Shown: in pieces, positions 25,462 to 33,195 of the stretch
Position numbering within the stretch: the stretch's first letter is position 1
Layout of the letters: every line of letters begins with the position of its first letter
From: an uncultured Clostridia bacterium
GTDB taxonomy: Bacteria > Bacillota > Clostridia > JAAYHZ01
Direction: 5' to 3'
Length of the DNA stretch: 39,786 nucleotides
NCBI GenBank assembly: GCA_937894465.1
Contig: CALCRE010000020.1
Location: 1-39,786 of the forward strand
Notes under the pieces: generated by a model
What the model saw: only the letters and a program-made list of their open reading frames with translations
What the model was told of the DNA's origin: nothing
Database searches by the model: none
Translations under genes and position numbers: made by a program

Positions 25462-26133
25462 ATGACATTCAATGATATTTTTAAATCAAGCTTTTTAGAA
25501 AAAGCAGTGGAGTTTTCAATTCTAGATGTCGCGATAGCAATGCTACTAGCCTTTGCTATCGGGCTTTTCATATTTTTTGTTTACAAAAAAACTTTTGCAG
25601 GTGTTATGTACTCGGCATCATTTGGTGTTTCCATTATGGCTATGACGTTGATTACAACACTAATTATTCTAGCAGTAACATCAAACATTGTCTTATCACT
25701 TGGAATGGTAGGTGCTTTGTCCATCGTTCGTTTTAGAACAGCCGTTAAAGAACCGCTAGACATTGCGTTTTTGTTTTGGGCAATTTCAGCAGGAATTGTT
25801 ATAGGTGCAGGGTTGATTCCTCTTGGTATCATCGGATCGATTTTCATCGGTATCGTTCTTCTTATATTCGTAAATAAAAAAAGTACCGAAACGCCATATA
25901 TCATCGTGCTTAACCTTGAAAACGATAAAGCAGAAAACGACTGTATGGAAGCCATAAAGGAAAAAACTAAAAAAAGTTTGATTAAGGCAAAGACAGTAAC
26001 CAAAACCGGTATTGAGCTTACAGTTGAAATACGACTTTCAGATATGTCGGCGAAGCTTCTTAATGAATTACTTACCATAAATGGTGTGAACAATGCTTGT
26101 CTTGTAAGCTACAACGGTGAATACGCCGTTTAG
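25462..26133 (+). CDS. DUF4956 membrane protein
   Basis: A 223-residue integral membrane protein with about four hydrophobic segments in the first 130 residues and a soluble C-terminal domain of about 80 residues. The hallmark GALSIVRFRTAVKEPLD lies in the membrane part and identifies DUF4956. The start at ATG 25462 follows CGGAGG, and a longer frame beginning at 25423 overlaps the VTC gene. The stop is 27 bases from the CotH start. In many bacteria this gene sits between VTC and CotH genes. Its function is unknown. A role as channel, scaffold or membrane-bound partner for the VTC protein is conceivable. Confidence 0.88.
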   Translation: MTFNDIFKSSFLEKAVEFSILDVAIAMLLAFAIGLFIFFVYKKTFAGVMYSASFGVSIMAMTLITTLIILAVTSNIVLSLGMVGALSIVRFRTAVKEPLDIAFLFWAISAGIVIGAGLIPLGIIGSIFIGIVLLIFVNKKSTETPYIIVLNLENDKAENDCMEAIKEKTKKSLIKAKTVTKTGIELTVEIRLSDMSAKLLNELLTINGVNNACLVSYNGEYAV

Positions 26134-26160
26134 GTATGCAAAAAGTTTGAGGTGAAGGCA

Positions 26161-28086
26161 ATGATCATAAGTAAGAAAATAAATATCATCGTCGCGGTAG
26201 CCGTAGCTTTTGCCTTGATCATTAGCATTACTTTTGTGATTATGGGCAATATACGAGAAGCAAATGGTGACATAAAAGTTGAAGCGGAATATGCGACTAA
26301 GATTTTCGGTACCGATATTATCTCTATTGAAATTATTGCTGATGAAGATGATTGGCAAGAAATGCTCAACAATGCCATAAGCGAGCCGTTTATCATGGCT
26401 GATGTGATTGTAAACGGCCAGAGATTCAAAAATGTCGGTGTTCGGCCAAAAGGTAACTCAAGCCTAACCCAAGTGGCAAGTTCCAATAGCGATCGATATA
26501 GTTTTCGATTACAATTTGACGAATACATCAAAGACCAGACCTGCTTTGGCCTTGATGGCTTTGTGGTCAATAATATGCTTGGAGATAACACTTACATGAA
26601 GGAGTATGTTTCTTACGATTTAATGCACGAAGTCGGAGTAGATGCTCCTTACTTCGGCTATGCAGATATCAAAGTAAACGGCGAGAGTTGGGGACTTTAT
26701 CTTGCAGTGGAGCTATATAACGAAAGCTACGAACAACGTGTTTTCCAAGAATCATCAGGCATGCTTTACAATGTGAAAAGCATGGATATGGGCAAGGATC
26801 AGCCGGGGCAACCGGGAGAAAACATTCCGACCATGCCGGGTGGACATCAACCTTTTTCACCACCGGGCGGCAATTCTGCTCCCGGCTTTAACCAACCACC
26901 TAGTACAAACGGAAACAAGATGCCAACACCAAAGGATGGTAAAGGCGGACCCGGCAGCTCGGGGGGGAGTCTAGAGTATATCGATGATAACAGCGAAAGT
27001 TACAGTGCAATTTTTAGCAATGTAGTGGGAAAAGGAACAGAGAGTGACTTTCAACGTGTCATAAAAGCTTTGAAAGCGCTTTCAGAAGGCAAAGAACTGG
27101 AAACATATTTTGATATAGACCAAATTTTAAGATATTTAGCAACACACACCATTGTGGTTAATCTAGATAGCTATAATTCAAGTATGGCACAAAATTACTA
27201 TATATACGAACATCAAGGTCAGATTACTATTCTGCCTTGGGACTACAACCTTGCATGGGGTGGTTTTCAAAGCGGCAAAGCATCTTCTGTCATTAACTTC
27301 CCCATTGACACACCGGTAAGCGCCATTGAAATATCAAGCCGCCCGCTGATTGAAAAGCTTTTTGCAAACACGGAATATTTAGAGAGATATCATAGCTATT
27401 TGCAGCAGATGATTGATCACTATTTTATCAATGGCAAGTTTGAAGAAAAAATCAATACGCTTGATGCCTTGATTTCTGATTATGTAAAAACCGATGCCAC
27501 CGCATTTTGTACTTTTGAGGAGTATAAGATTGCTGTTTCCACCTTCACTACCCTTGGCAATCTCCGCGCTCAAAGTGTGCAAGGCCAACTTGACGGCACT
27601 GTTCCTTCTACTACAGCAGAGCAAAATGAAAACGTAGAACAGCTCATATCGGCAGGGGATTTGAATCTATCCAACCTTGGCAATATGATGGGCGGAAGAG
27701 AGGGCGACGAGTTTCCGGGCATCATGGGCGGCACGGATAAAAGCCCATTCCCCGGGGGTATGAGTAATGATGTGGATGCAGAACTTATGAGTAAAGCGAT
27801 GGACATACTCCGACAGGCAAATGGCGAAATTACAGATGATATTAAGAAGTCACTGGCTTCTATTGGTTTAACAACGCAGCAGATTGTTCAGATTACCGCA
27901 ATGACCGGTGGAAGGTTTGGTGGTACGGAACCGTTGGGACAAAACAAAAGTATTCCGAATCCAAAAGATATGGGTGCTTCCGCAAACCAAAGTATAGGAA
28001 GCAATAATCTGATCTTCCTCGGTGTATTGCTCATTATTCTACTAGCTGCTCTAATTTTTGTCTCAAGGTTCAAGAAAAGCTATTGA
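26161..28086 (+). CDS. CotH-family protein kinase, membrane-anchored with Pro/Gly-rich insert
   Basis: A 641-residue exported protein with an N-terminal signal anchor (about 8-29), a CotH kinase-like domain and a C-terminal membrane segment (about 617-635). CotH hallmarks are VRPKGNSS (about 95-102), GLDGFVVNNMLGDNTYMKEY, WGLYLAVELY, VVNLDSYNSSMAQNYYIY (Asp336) and PWDYNLAWGG (Asp361). The two aspartates have the spacing of the catalytic/metal-binding pair in B. subtilis CotH. A Pro/Gly/Met-rich insert (about 212-270) splits the domain. Both ends are hydrophobic, so the kinase domain likely faces outside. GAGGTG precedes the ATG at 26161, and a GTG at 26152 is less likely. Third gene of the VTC operon. 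Confidence 0.9.
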   Translation: MIISKKINIIVAVAVAFALIISITFVIMGNIREANGDIKVEAEYATKIFGTDIISIEIIADEDDWQEMLNNAISEPFIMADVIVNGQRFKNVGVRPKGNSSLTQVASSNSDRYSFRLQFDEYIKDQTCFGLDGFVVNNMLGDNTYMKEYVSYDLMHEVGVDAPYFGYADIKVNGESWGLYLAVELYNESYEQRVFQESSGMLYNVKSMDMGKDQPGQPGENIPTMPGGHQPFSPPGGNSAPGFNQPPSTNGNKMPTPKDGKGGPGSSGGSLEYIDDNSESYSAIFSNVVGKGTESDFQRVIKALKALSEGKELETYFDIDQILRYLATHTIVVNLDSYNSSMAQNYYIYEHQGQITILPWDYNLAWGGFQSGKASSVINFPIDTPVSAIEISSRPLIEKLFANTEYLERYHSYLQQMIDHYFINGKFEEKINTLDALISDYVKTDATAFCTFEEYKIAVSTFTTLGNLRAQSVQGQLDGTVPSTTAEQNENVEQLISAGDLNLSNLGNMMGGREGDEFPGIMGGTDKSPFPGGMSNDVDAELMSKAMDILRQANGEITDDIKKSLASIGLTTQQIVQITAMTGGRFGGTEPLGQNKSIPNPKDMGASANQSIGSNNLIFLGVLLIILLAALIFVSRFKKSY

Positions 28087-28091
28087 ACCTT

Positions 28092-28127
28092 AAAGCTGCA
28101 AGTTATATGATACTTGCAGCTTTTTTC
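28092..28127 (+). terminator. Terminator after the CotH gene
   Basis: A perfect stem of 12 bp (AAAGCTGCAAGT, 28092-28103, with ACTTGCAGCTTT) and a T run. It separates the VTC-DUF4956-CotH unit from the two-component genes. Confidence 0.88.
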
Positions 28128-28134
28128 TAACATC

Positions 28135-28156
28135 GTTCAGCGAAGGTTCAGACAGC
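28135..28156 (+). promoter_or_regulatory. Direct-repeat operator upstream of the response regulator
   Basis: GTTCAG at 28135-28140 and 28146-28151 are perfect repeats with an 11-bp period. The 22-bp site matches the one before the VTC gene at 17 positions, implying a shared regulator and autoregulation. Confidence 0.65.
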
Positions 28157-28157
28157 T

Positions 28158-28175
28158 TTGTATCTTGTGATACAA
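28158..28175. promoter_or_regulatory. Perfect palindrome upstream of the response regulator
   Basis: TTGTATC and GATACAA flank a TTGT centre, and a further TTGATAC lies at 28181-28187. A TACAAT at 28171-28176 could be the -10, so the element overlaps the likely promoter. The VTC promoter lacks it. Confidence 0.45.
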
Positions 28176-28208
28176 TTGAATTGATACAGGAAAGGAATGT
28201 TTATAAAA

Positions 28209-28895
28209 ATGGCTAAAATTCTAATATGCGATGACGAAGCCGGGCTTCGAGCCGTAATAAAACGGTATGCCATCTTTGAAGGTCATGAAGTTATGGAAGC
28301 CGGAGATGGTATGAAAGCTGTGGAGCTTTGCCGTAATAATACTTTCGATATAATCATCATGGATATCATGATGCCCGAACTTGATGGCTTTTCAGCAGTA
28401 AAAGAAATACGTAAAACATCTGATACACCGGTAATCATGTTGTCTGCTCGAGGTGAGGAGTATGACAAAGTGTTAGGCTTTGAGATTGGAGTGGACGATT
28501 ATGTTGTCAAGCCGTTTTCTTCAAAGGAAATGATGCTTAGGATCGCTGCTATTTTACGCAGGGTAGAAAAAGGTGGCAAAGCAAAGTCAGATGACAATAA
28601 GCATATCCTATTTGAAAAGGATGGATTTAAGGCGGATATGACAGCATACATGGTGTTCATTGACGGAGTGCAAGCAGTGATGACCCCCAAAGAATATGAT
28701 CTTTTATTCTTCCTGATACGGAATAAGAATATTGCTGTACCACGGGATAAGATCATGACCGAGGTGTGGGGATTTGACTATTATGGTGATGACAGGACAT
28801 TAGATACACATATGAAATTATTGCGGAAATCTCTTGGTCCCTATGCGCATTTTATTAAAACTTTGCGTGGATTGGGGTATCGATTCGATGGATAA
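28209..28895 (+). CDS. OmpR-family response regulator
   Basis: A DNA-binding response regulator, 228 residues. The receiver domain has the acidic pair (ICDDEAG), phospho-acceptor Asp52 in DIIIMDIMMPELDGF, and Lys101 in VVKPFS. A winged-helix effector domain follows (TPKEYDLLFFLI, VWGFDYYGDDRTLDTHMKLLRKSLG, IKTLRGLGYRF). A longer frame starts at 28197, but that ATG abuts the Shine-Dalgarno, so the ATG at 28209 is preferred. Its gene overlaps the kinase start by eight bases. Upstream repeats suggest it binds its own promoter and that of the VTC-DUF4956-CotH operon. Confidence 0.95.
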   Translation: MAKILICDDEAGLRAVIKRYAIFEGHEVMEAGDGMKAVELCRNNTFDIIIMDIMMPELDGFSAVKEIRKTSDTPVIMLSARGEEYDKVLGFEIGVDDYVVKPFSSKEMMLRIAAILRRVEKGGKAKSDDNKHILFEKDGFKADMTAYMVFIDGVQAVMTPKEYDLLFFLIRNKNIAVPRDKIMTEVWGFDYYGDDRTLDTHMKLLRKSLGPYAHFIKTLRGLGYRFDG

Positions 28896-30183
28896 ACTTA
28901 AATTACAATGGAAAATATTTGGATTCATGCTGGGTTTTTGTGCTTTGCTGCTAGGAATCTTATGGATATTTCAGACGGTATTCTTAAGTGACATGTATAA
29001 GTTAGTCCGCAAAGTCGAGATCGATAAAGCCATTACATTAGTGGAGAAAAACATCACTAACCCAAAGCTTCCGGACATATTATATGAACTTGAATTAACA
29101 AAGGAGATTATTGTAATGCCTACACGGGATTTTACTCCTCCACCTGTTCGACCTGCTCCTATAAGACCTAACCACAAGGAGCCGGAAAACATAACAAAAA
29201 CTCAAGAGTTTATTTTACAGGACGGCAATAAAATTCATCTTACCTTTCACGCTATGGTGACTCCGGTTGATGCAACAGTATCCACCCTACAAATGCAGCT
29301 TTATATAATAACGGGAATCATGGTACTTCTTGCAACACTACTTGCTATCATCATATCAAAGCATATATCAAATCCCATCGAGCAGATTAATCAAAGCGCC
29401 AAGGTACTGGCAAAGGGTAACTACGAAACCGAGTTTCACGGCAGTGGATTTTTAGAAATTAAAGAGTTATCCGACACTCTAAACGCCGCCGCTATAGAAC
29501 TTTCCAAGGTGGAGCAACTGCGCCGTGAACTGATAGCGAATATATCCCACGATTTACGAACCCCACTTGCTTTCATATACAGCTATGCCGAGATGATGCA
29601 TGATTTTCCTCACGAAGTCACATCGGAACAAAGTCAAATCATCATGGATGAGGCAAAGAGATTGACTTCTCTTGTAAACGATATGCTTGACATATCAAGT
29701 CTTGAGGCAGGTATGACAAAGCTAAATAAAGAAAAATACAATCTGACTGAAAGTCTGGGAAAAACGATCAACCGGATCAGCAAACTTGTGAGGAACGATG
29801 GTTTCGACTTGATTTTCGAGCATAATGAAGATGTTTGTTTATTTGCTGACGAGGTAAAGATCACTCAAGCCTTTTATAACCTTTTACTGAACGCAATCAC
29901 CTATAGCGGTGATGAAAAGACGGTGATTGTGCGACAAAACATCAAGGAGAATATGGTGAGAATACAGGTAATAGACTATGGAGAGGGCATCAGCCAAAAT
30001 GACTTGCCTTATATATGGGAGCGCTACTATAAGATTGATAAAAAACACAAAAGGCCTAAAATCGGTACCGGTCTAGGGCTATCTATTGTGAAAAAAATCA
30101 TTGAACTGCACGATGGTAAATACGGAGTTGAATCTGAAGTAGGAAAAGGTAGTATTTTTTGGTTTGAGTTAGAATTAGAATAG
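28888..30183 (+). CDS. Sensor histidine kinase (HAMP type)
   Basis: A 431-residue two-membrane-segment kinase. Segments are at about 10-32 and 137-157, with an extracytoplasmic loop that includes a Pro/Arg stretch (FTPPPVRPAPIRP). A HAMP region follows (ISNPIEQINQSAKVLAKGNY). The HisKA box NISHDLRTP has His221, and the ATPase domain shows the N box (NLLLNA), DYGEGIS and GTGLGLSIV. The frame extends upstream to 28834, but the ATG at 28888 overlaps the regulator's last codons and fits translational coupling. Its partner is the adjacent OmpR-type regulator. The signal is unknown, and the short sensor domain is unlike a classical PAS or Cache domain. Confidence 0.95.
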   Translation: MDKLKLQWKIFGFMLGFCALLLGILWIFQTVFLSDMYKLVRKVEIDKAITLVEKNITNPKLPDILYELELTKEIIVMPTRDFTPPPVRPAPIRPNHKEPENITKTQEFILQDGNKIHLTFHAMVTPVDATVSTLQMQLYIITGIMVLLATLLAIIISKHISNPIEQINQSAKVLAKGNYETEFHGSGFLEIKELSDTLNAAAIELSKVEQLRRELIANISHDLRTPLAFIYSYAEMMHDFPHEVTSEQSQIIMDEAKRLTSLVNDMLDISSLEAGMTKLNKEKYNLTESLGKTINRISKLVRNDGFDLIFEHNEDVCLFADEVKITQAFYNLLLNAITYSGDEKTVIVRQNIKENMVRIQVIDYGEGISQNDLPYIWERYYKIDKKHKRPKIGTGLGLSIVKKIIELHDGKYGVESEVGKGSIFWFELELE

Positions 30184-30211
30184 CAATGTTTCCTTTTTAC
30201 ATTGAAATAAT

Positions 30212-30258
30212 AAGACCGGCCATACCAAGACAGAAGCTTGAACGTGACCGGTCTTTTT
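30212..30258 (+). terminator. Terminator after the histidine kinase gene
   Basis: AAGACCGG (30212-30219) pairs with CCGGTCTT (30248-30255), followed by a T run. The loop is long (28 bases). It may also end the convergent anti-sigma gene transcript. Confidence 0.75.
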
Positions 30259-30284
30259 ATAAGGTATTTTCTTTTATAATATTT

Positions 30285-31235
30285 TTATAGACCAAATCTG
30301 TTTAGAAAGTCTGCGAATTCAACGCTTACTTTGTGTCTTGAGATAAATCCCATATTAGGGTAATAGGGAGCATCCATGTAGACACCGGTTTTAGCAACGA
30401 TACGAATCAACACTGCATTATCTAACAAGGTTGTTCCTTGCCCACCGGAGGGGTTTACAAAGCTTCCGGGAATGCCGACGGTTACGTCTTTTTGTCCTAC
30501 TGTTTGGGATTTGCCGAATAATTGATCAAAATATTCCTCGGATGAATCCTTCATAACAGAGTAGTAGTTGTAGAATGTACGAATATCTTCACCGGTTGTT
30601 ATTTCTGCTATAACACTTTTATCTGTTTTCCCTGCAACCTGACTTGAAGTGATAAATTGTATTTTCTCTATGTCATCCGCATTATTGAACCCGTAAAGCT
30701 TTAAATAAGTAACAACATCTTCGTCATGGTTATTCAGGTAACGCTCAAAAGAATAGAATTCATATAATCTGTATCCGTCGCCGTCTTGCACCGCTACAAC
30801 CGCTTCCCCATTGGCCGGGAGGTATTCAAAAAACTCTTTTCCGTTCAAGGGTTCGTCACTGATGGTTCCAATTTTTTCACCAATGTCCTCTCCCTGAACC
30901 GTATCGGAAAATCCGAATTCCCCTTTTTTCTCATCAGCTAAAATCGCATAATGTCTGTTCTTGTATTGAAATTGTTGATCCAATTGAGCAATGTCTTGGT
31001 TTTCTTGATTTTTCGGTTCTTTGTTCCCAGTTAAGTAATCCATGGTAAATATGGTCACTGCAATGACAAAAACCAATACAAAGGCCAAAACAATCTTTCC
31101 TCTTGGAAAAGCTCTCTCAGACGTTGTTTTTTCAGTTGTCTCACCTTTGTGTAAAATTTTCTTCAACATATTGTTTACCTCCTTCTCATTTGGTTTTAAT
31201 TGTTCAAAAGCCTTTTTAAATTCATCTTTTTTCAT
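30285..31235 (-). CDS. Putative membrane anti-sigma factor (ECF partner)
   Basis: A 316-residue protein with a short cytoplasmic N-terminus (about 46 residues, KKDEFKKAFEQLKPNEKEVNN), one membrane segment (47-66) and a large extracytoplasmic C-terminal part. The start overlaps the stop of the ECF sigma gene by four bases (31232-31235), a standard arrangement for sigma and anti-sigma genes. The cytoplasmic end is thus probably the sigma-binding part. The outer part (residues 70-316) has no domain I recognise. Features such as YKNRHYAILADEKKGEFGFSD suggest it could be a ligand sensor. The anti-sigma assignment rests on context and topology. Confidence 0.75.
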   Translation of the reverse strand: MKKDEFKKAFEQLKPNEKEVNNMLKKILHKGETTEKTTSERAFPRGKIVLAFVLVFVIAVTIFTMDYLTGNKEPKNQENQDIAQLDQQFQYKNRHYAILADEKKGEFGFSDTVQGEDIGEKIGTISDEPLNGKEFFEYLPANGEAVVAVQDGDGYRLYEFYSFERYLNNHDEDVVTYLKLYGFNNADDIEKIQFITSSQVAGKTDKSVIAEITTGEDIRTFYNYYSVMKDSSEEYFDQLFGKSQTVGQKDVTVGIPGSFVNPSGGQGTTLLDNAVLIRIVAKTGVYMDAPYYPNMGFISRHKVSVEFADFLNRFGL

Positions 31236-31720
31236 ATGATATCAGCCTCCATTTCCAGTTTCAAACGTTTTCTACCGTAGTGCAACCGGCTTCTTACAGT
31301 TGATTCTTTTTCTCCTAGGATCTTGGCAATCTCCACTGATGAATATCCTTCATAGTAATACATATATACCACTGTCTTGTATTTGGGCGGAAGAGCCAAT
31401 ACCTTGTCCAATACACTGTTTAAGTCATAGTGATCACATACAGCAGTTTCCGGTAATCGGGTCAAATCCGTAGGTGTCATACGGTGAGTGCGAAAATAAT
31501 CCTTGCACAGGTTGACGGCTGTCCTGATCAACCATGCCTTTTCATGCTCCTGACTTTGGAACATCGTTGCGTCTTTCATCAGACGTATAAATGTATTTTG
31601 TACCATGTCTTCGGTGTCCTGTTTGTTTTTCATGTATATAAAGCAAACACGGTAAACTGTTTTGACATGTCGCAGGTACAATTGTGTCATCTCGTCATTT
31701 GATCTTCTGCTTGTATTCAC
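31232..31720 (-). CDS. ECF-type RNA polymerase sigma factor
   Basis: A 162-residue sigma-70-family protein. Region 2 is residues 12-80 (TVYRVCFIYMKNKQDTEDMVQNTFIRL) and region 4 is about 105-155 (LALPPKYKTVVYMYYYEGYSSVEIAKILGEKESTVRSRLHYGRKRL). It lacks regions 1 and 3, the ECF pattern. The longest frame starts at 31795, but AAGGAGG lies before a GTG at 31718-31720, which I take as the start. The gene overlaps its anti-sigma partner. An AAC/CGTA-type promoter lies upstream and would allow autoregulation. Confidence 0.92.
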   Translation of the reverse strand: MNTSRRSNDEMTQLYLRHVKTVYRVCFIYMKNKQDTEDMVQNTFIRLMKDATMFQSQEHEKAWLIRTAVNLCKDYFRTHRMTPTDLTRLPETAVCDHYDLNSVLDKVLALPPKYKTVVYMYYYEGYSSVEIAKILGEKESTVRSRLHYGRKRLKLEMEADII

Positions 31721-31744
31721 CGGAAATCCTCCTTTCATAAACAA

Positions 31745-31771
31745 TACGTTTGAAACCGACAAAACGTTGAA
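31745..31771 (-). promoter_or_regulatory. Candidate ECF-type promoter before the sigma gene
   Basis: On the minus strand, TTCAAC (-35 core AAC) is followed after 17 bases by CGTA, resembling ECF promoters (AAC, then CGT). The predicted start lies close to the ribosome binding site, so the leader would be very short. Confidence 0.35.
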
Positions 31772-31785
31772 TAAATTTTTATAAA

Positions 31786-31823
31786 AATAAAGCAAGATTT
31801 TTTCTTTAAAAATCCTGCTTTAT
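31786..31823 (-). terminator. Terminator of the 190-residue protein gene
   Basis: Minus-strand stem ATAAAGCAGGATTTTT with AAAAATCTTGCTTTAT (one mismatch), then U-rich sequence. It separates the 190-residue gene from the sigma gene. Confidence 0.8.
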
Positions 31824-31846
31824 ACATTCTTGATGTATTCATTTTA

Positions 31847-32419
31847 TCAGATCCGGAACTGGCGTATCAACCCATAGGCCATTTCATCAGCCATCATAGA
31901 CGCTTGTTGTTCGATCGTATCATACACAGAAACGGACTTATCGTATTGCCCCGTCAGCATATAGGTCGCTTCGGCTTTCACAAGGTCCAAGTGTTCTCTC
32001 ATCATGAGCCGCCATTGCGCCTCGGACCAATAAGGATTTACTCTTCCTAAAAAAGCGGCAATCTCGTTTCCGTTGTCATACCACATCTTTTCCGCTTGTG
32101 CAGCTCCTTCTGAATCACCCGCTTTCGTCGCTTGTATAATTTGGGCTGCTAAAACAAGATGATCCGTTAAAAGCTTCTCAAACTCCGTTGCATCTTCAAC
32201 CCCGAAAAATGGAATAAACGTTTCCTTAAAATCTGTAGGGTTACGTAAGAGTCTGTTGATAACGACATCTTGATCGGGCAAATCAAAGACCAAGCTGACA
32301 ATTGCCGCTCTTGTCCAAGTGCTGTGTTGTTCCCACAACTTCCGAAACAGCAAAAACAATTCAAATTGTTCCTTCGTATATACAAAAAGCCCCCTGTTGT
32401 ACCGATTGTTTTGAAACAT
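31847..32419 (-). CDS. Conserved helical protein, unknown function (190 aa)
   Basis: A soluble, all-helical protein with many Trp and Tyr. It has two similar halves, each with an LWEQH/REHLDL-type helix and a loop rich in Asn-Pro: RLLRNPTDF and RVNPYWSEAQW. Similar proteins of this size occur in spore-forming Firmicutes, where they are sometimes wrongly labelled acetylglutamate kinase. There is no amino-acid kinase motif here, so that label would be wrong. The start ATG follows GAGGTG at eight bases. It has its own terminator. Function cannot be inferred. Confidence 0.7.
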   Translation of the reverse strand: MFQNNRYNRGLFVYTKEQFELFLLFRKLWEQHSTWTRAAIVSLVFDLPDQDVVINRLLRNPTDFKETFIPFFGVEDATEFEKLLTDHLVLAAQIIQATKAGDSEGAAQAEKMWYDNGNEIAAFLGRVNPYWSEAQWRLMMREHLDLVKAEATYMLTGQYDKSVSVYDTIEQQASMMADEMAYGLIRQFRI

Positions 32420-32504
32420 GATTCAAACACCTCAAATCATCCGTATTCATTTTATATATTGTATGAAACACTGCAATGACCGGTGATTAGTACATGATTC
32501 TATC

Positions 32505-33050
32505 TTATTCGTTCTTTTTCTTTAACTTTGTCTCTCCTGTGACGGATGCTCCTTCATCAAGCTTAAAGGACCCTTGGAATTCTTCGTTCATAAAGTATAG
32601 GTTGCCGTCGATTTTCCCATCCACCAAAGTAAATCCGTTTGCTTCCACATACACATCCCCCACAAATGTGCCACCTTGCAGCTTTGCATTTTTACTGCGG
32701 ATTGACAAAGTGGGTGCTTGCAATTTATAGGATGCAGTCTTGTTGCGTTTATCATCCTGCTCATACAAAGCAATCTTACGAGCAGGTTGTTCATTATGTG
32801 TAAAATCTCCCTCTAGAATAATGTCTTCGGTAAAGGTGATATCATCTGTAGCACATATGATCCAAGTCCCGTCTTTACTGATGGCTTTTTTAAATGACTC
32901 CTTGTCCCCTACAATTGATGCGGATGACACAGCATCCGTTTCATTTTTTGTAGTATCCTTTTTGTCCTTATCTTCACCGGTGGTTCCACATCCTGCAAAG
33001 ATAATCAACATTGATACAATGAGTAACAATACAATCCATTTATTATTCAA
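32505..33050 (-). CDS. Putative lipoprotein with a beta-solenoid-like C-terminus (181 aa)
   Basis: A small exported protein. The signal peptide ends in IFAGC, a lipobox, so Cys21 would be lipidated. A Lys/Asp/Thr-rich linker follows (22-42). The C-terminal part has short repeating strands, for example TFTEDIILEGDF, AKLQGGTFVGDVYV, GFTLVDGKIDGNLYF and KLDEGASVTGETKLK, like a small right-handed solenoid or bactofilin-like fold. No function is assigned. A TTG start at 33048-33050 follows AGGAGG by eight bases. Confidence 0.7.
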   Translation of the reverse strand: MNNKWIVLLLIVSMLIIFAGCGTTGEDKDKKDTTKNETDAVSSASIVGDKESFKKAISKDGTWIICATDDITFTEDIILEGDFTHNEQPARKIALYEQDDKRNKTASYKLQAPTLSIRSKNAKLQGGTFVGDVYVEANGFTLVDGKIDGNLYFMNEEFQGSFKLDEGASVTGETKLKKKNE

Positions 33051-33195
33051 ATTAGAATCCTCCTAATCATTTTGTTAATATAGTTTTTGTACTATTTGAT
33101 AGAATATTTATTGATTTTAAAATTGTTTTGTTTTATATGGCGATTCTTATGTTACACTTGAAGCTGTGTGATTTATAGAGTAAAGGACAACAAAT

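Noticed and set aside
25581..26093. A 170-residue minus-strand frame inside the DUF4956 gene
   Set aside because: It is antisense to a clearly coding membrane protein with conserved DUF4956 residues.
31847..32419. Acetylglutamate kinase label for the 190-residue protein
   Set aside because: No amino-acid kinase motifs are visible, and the chain is too short and all helical.
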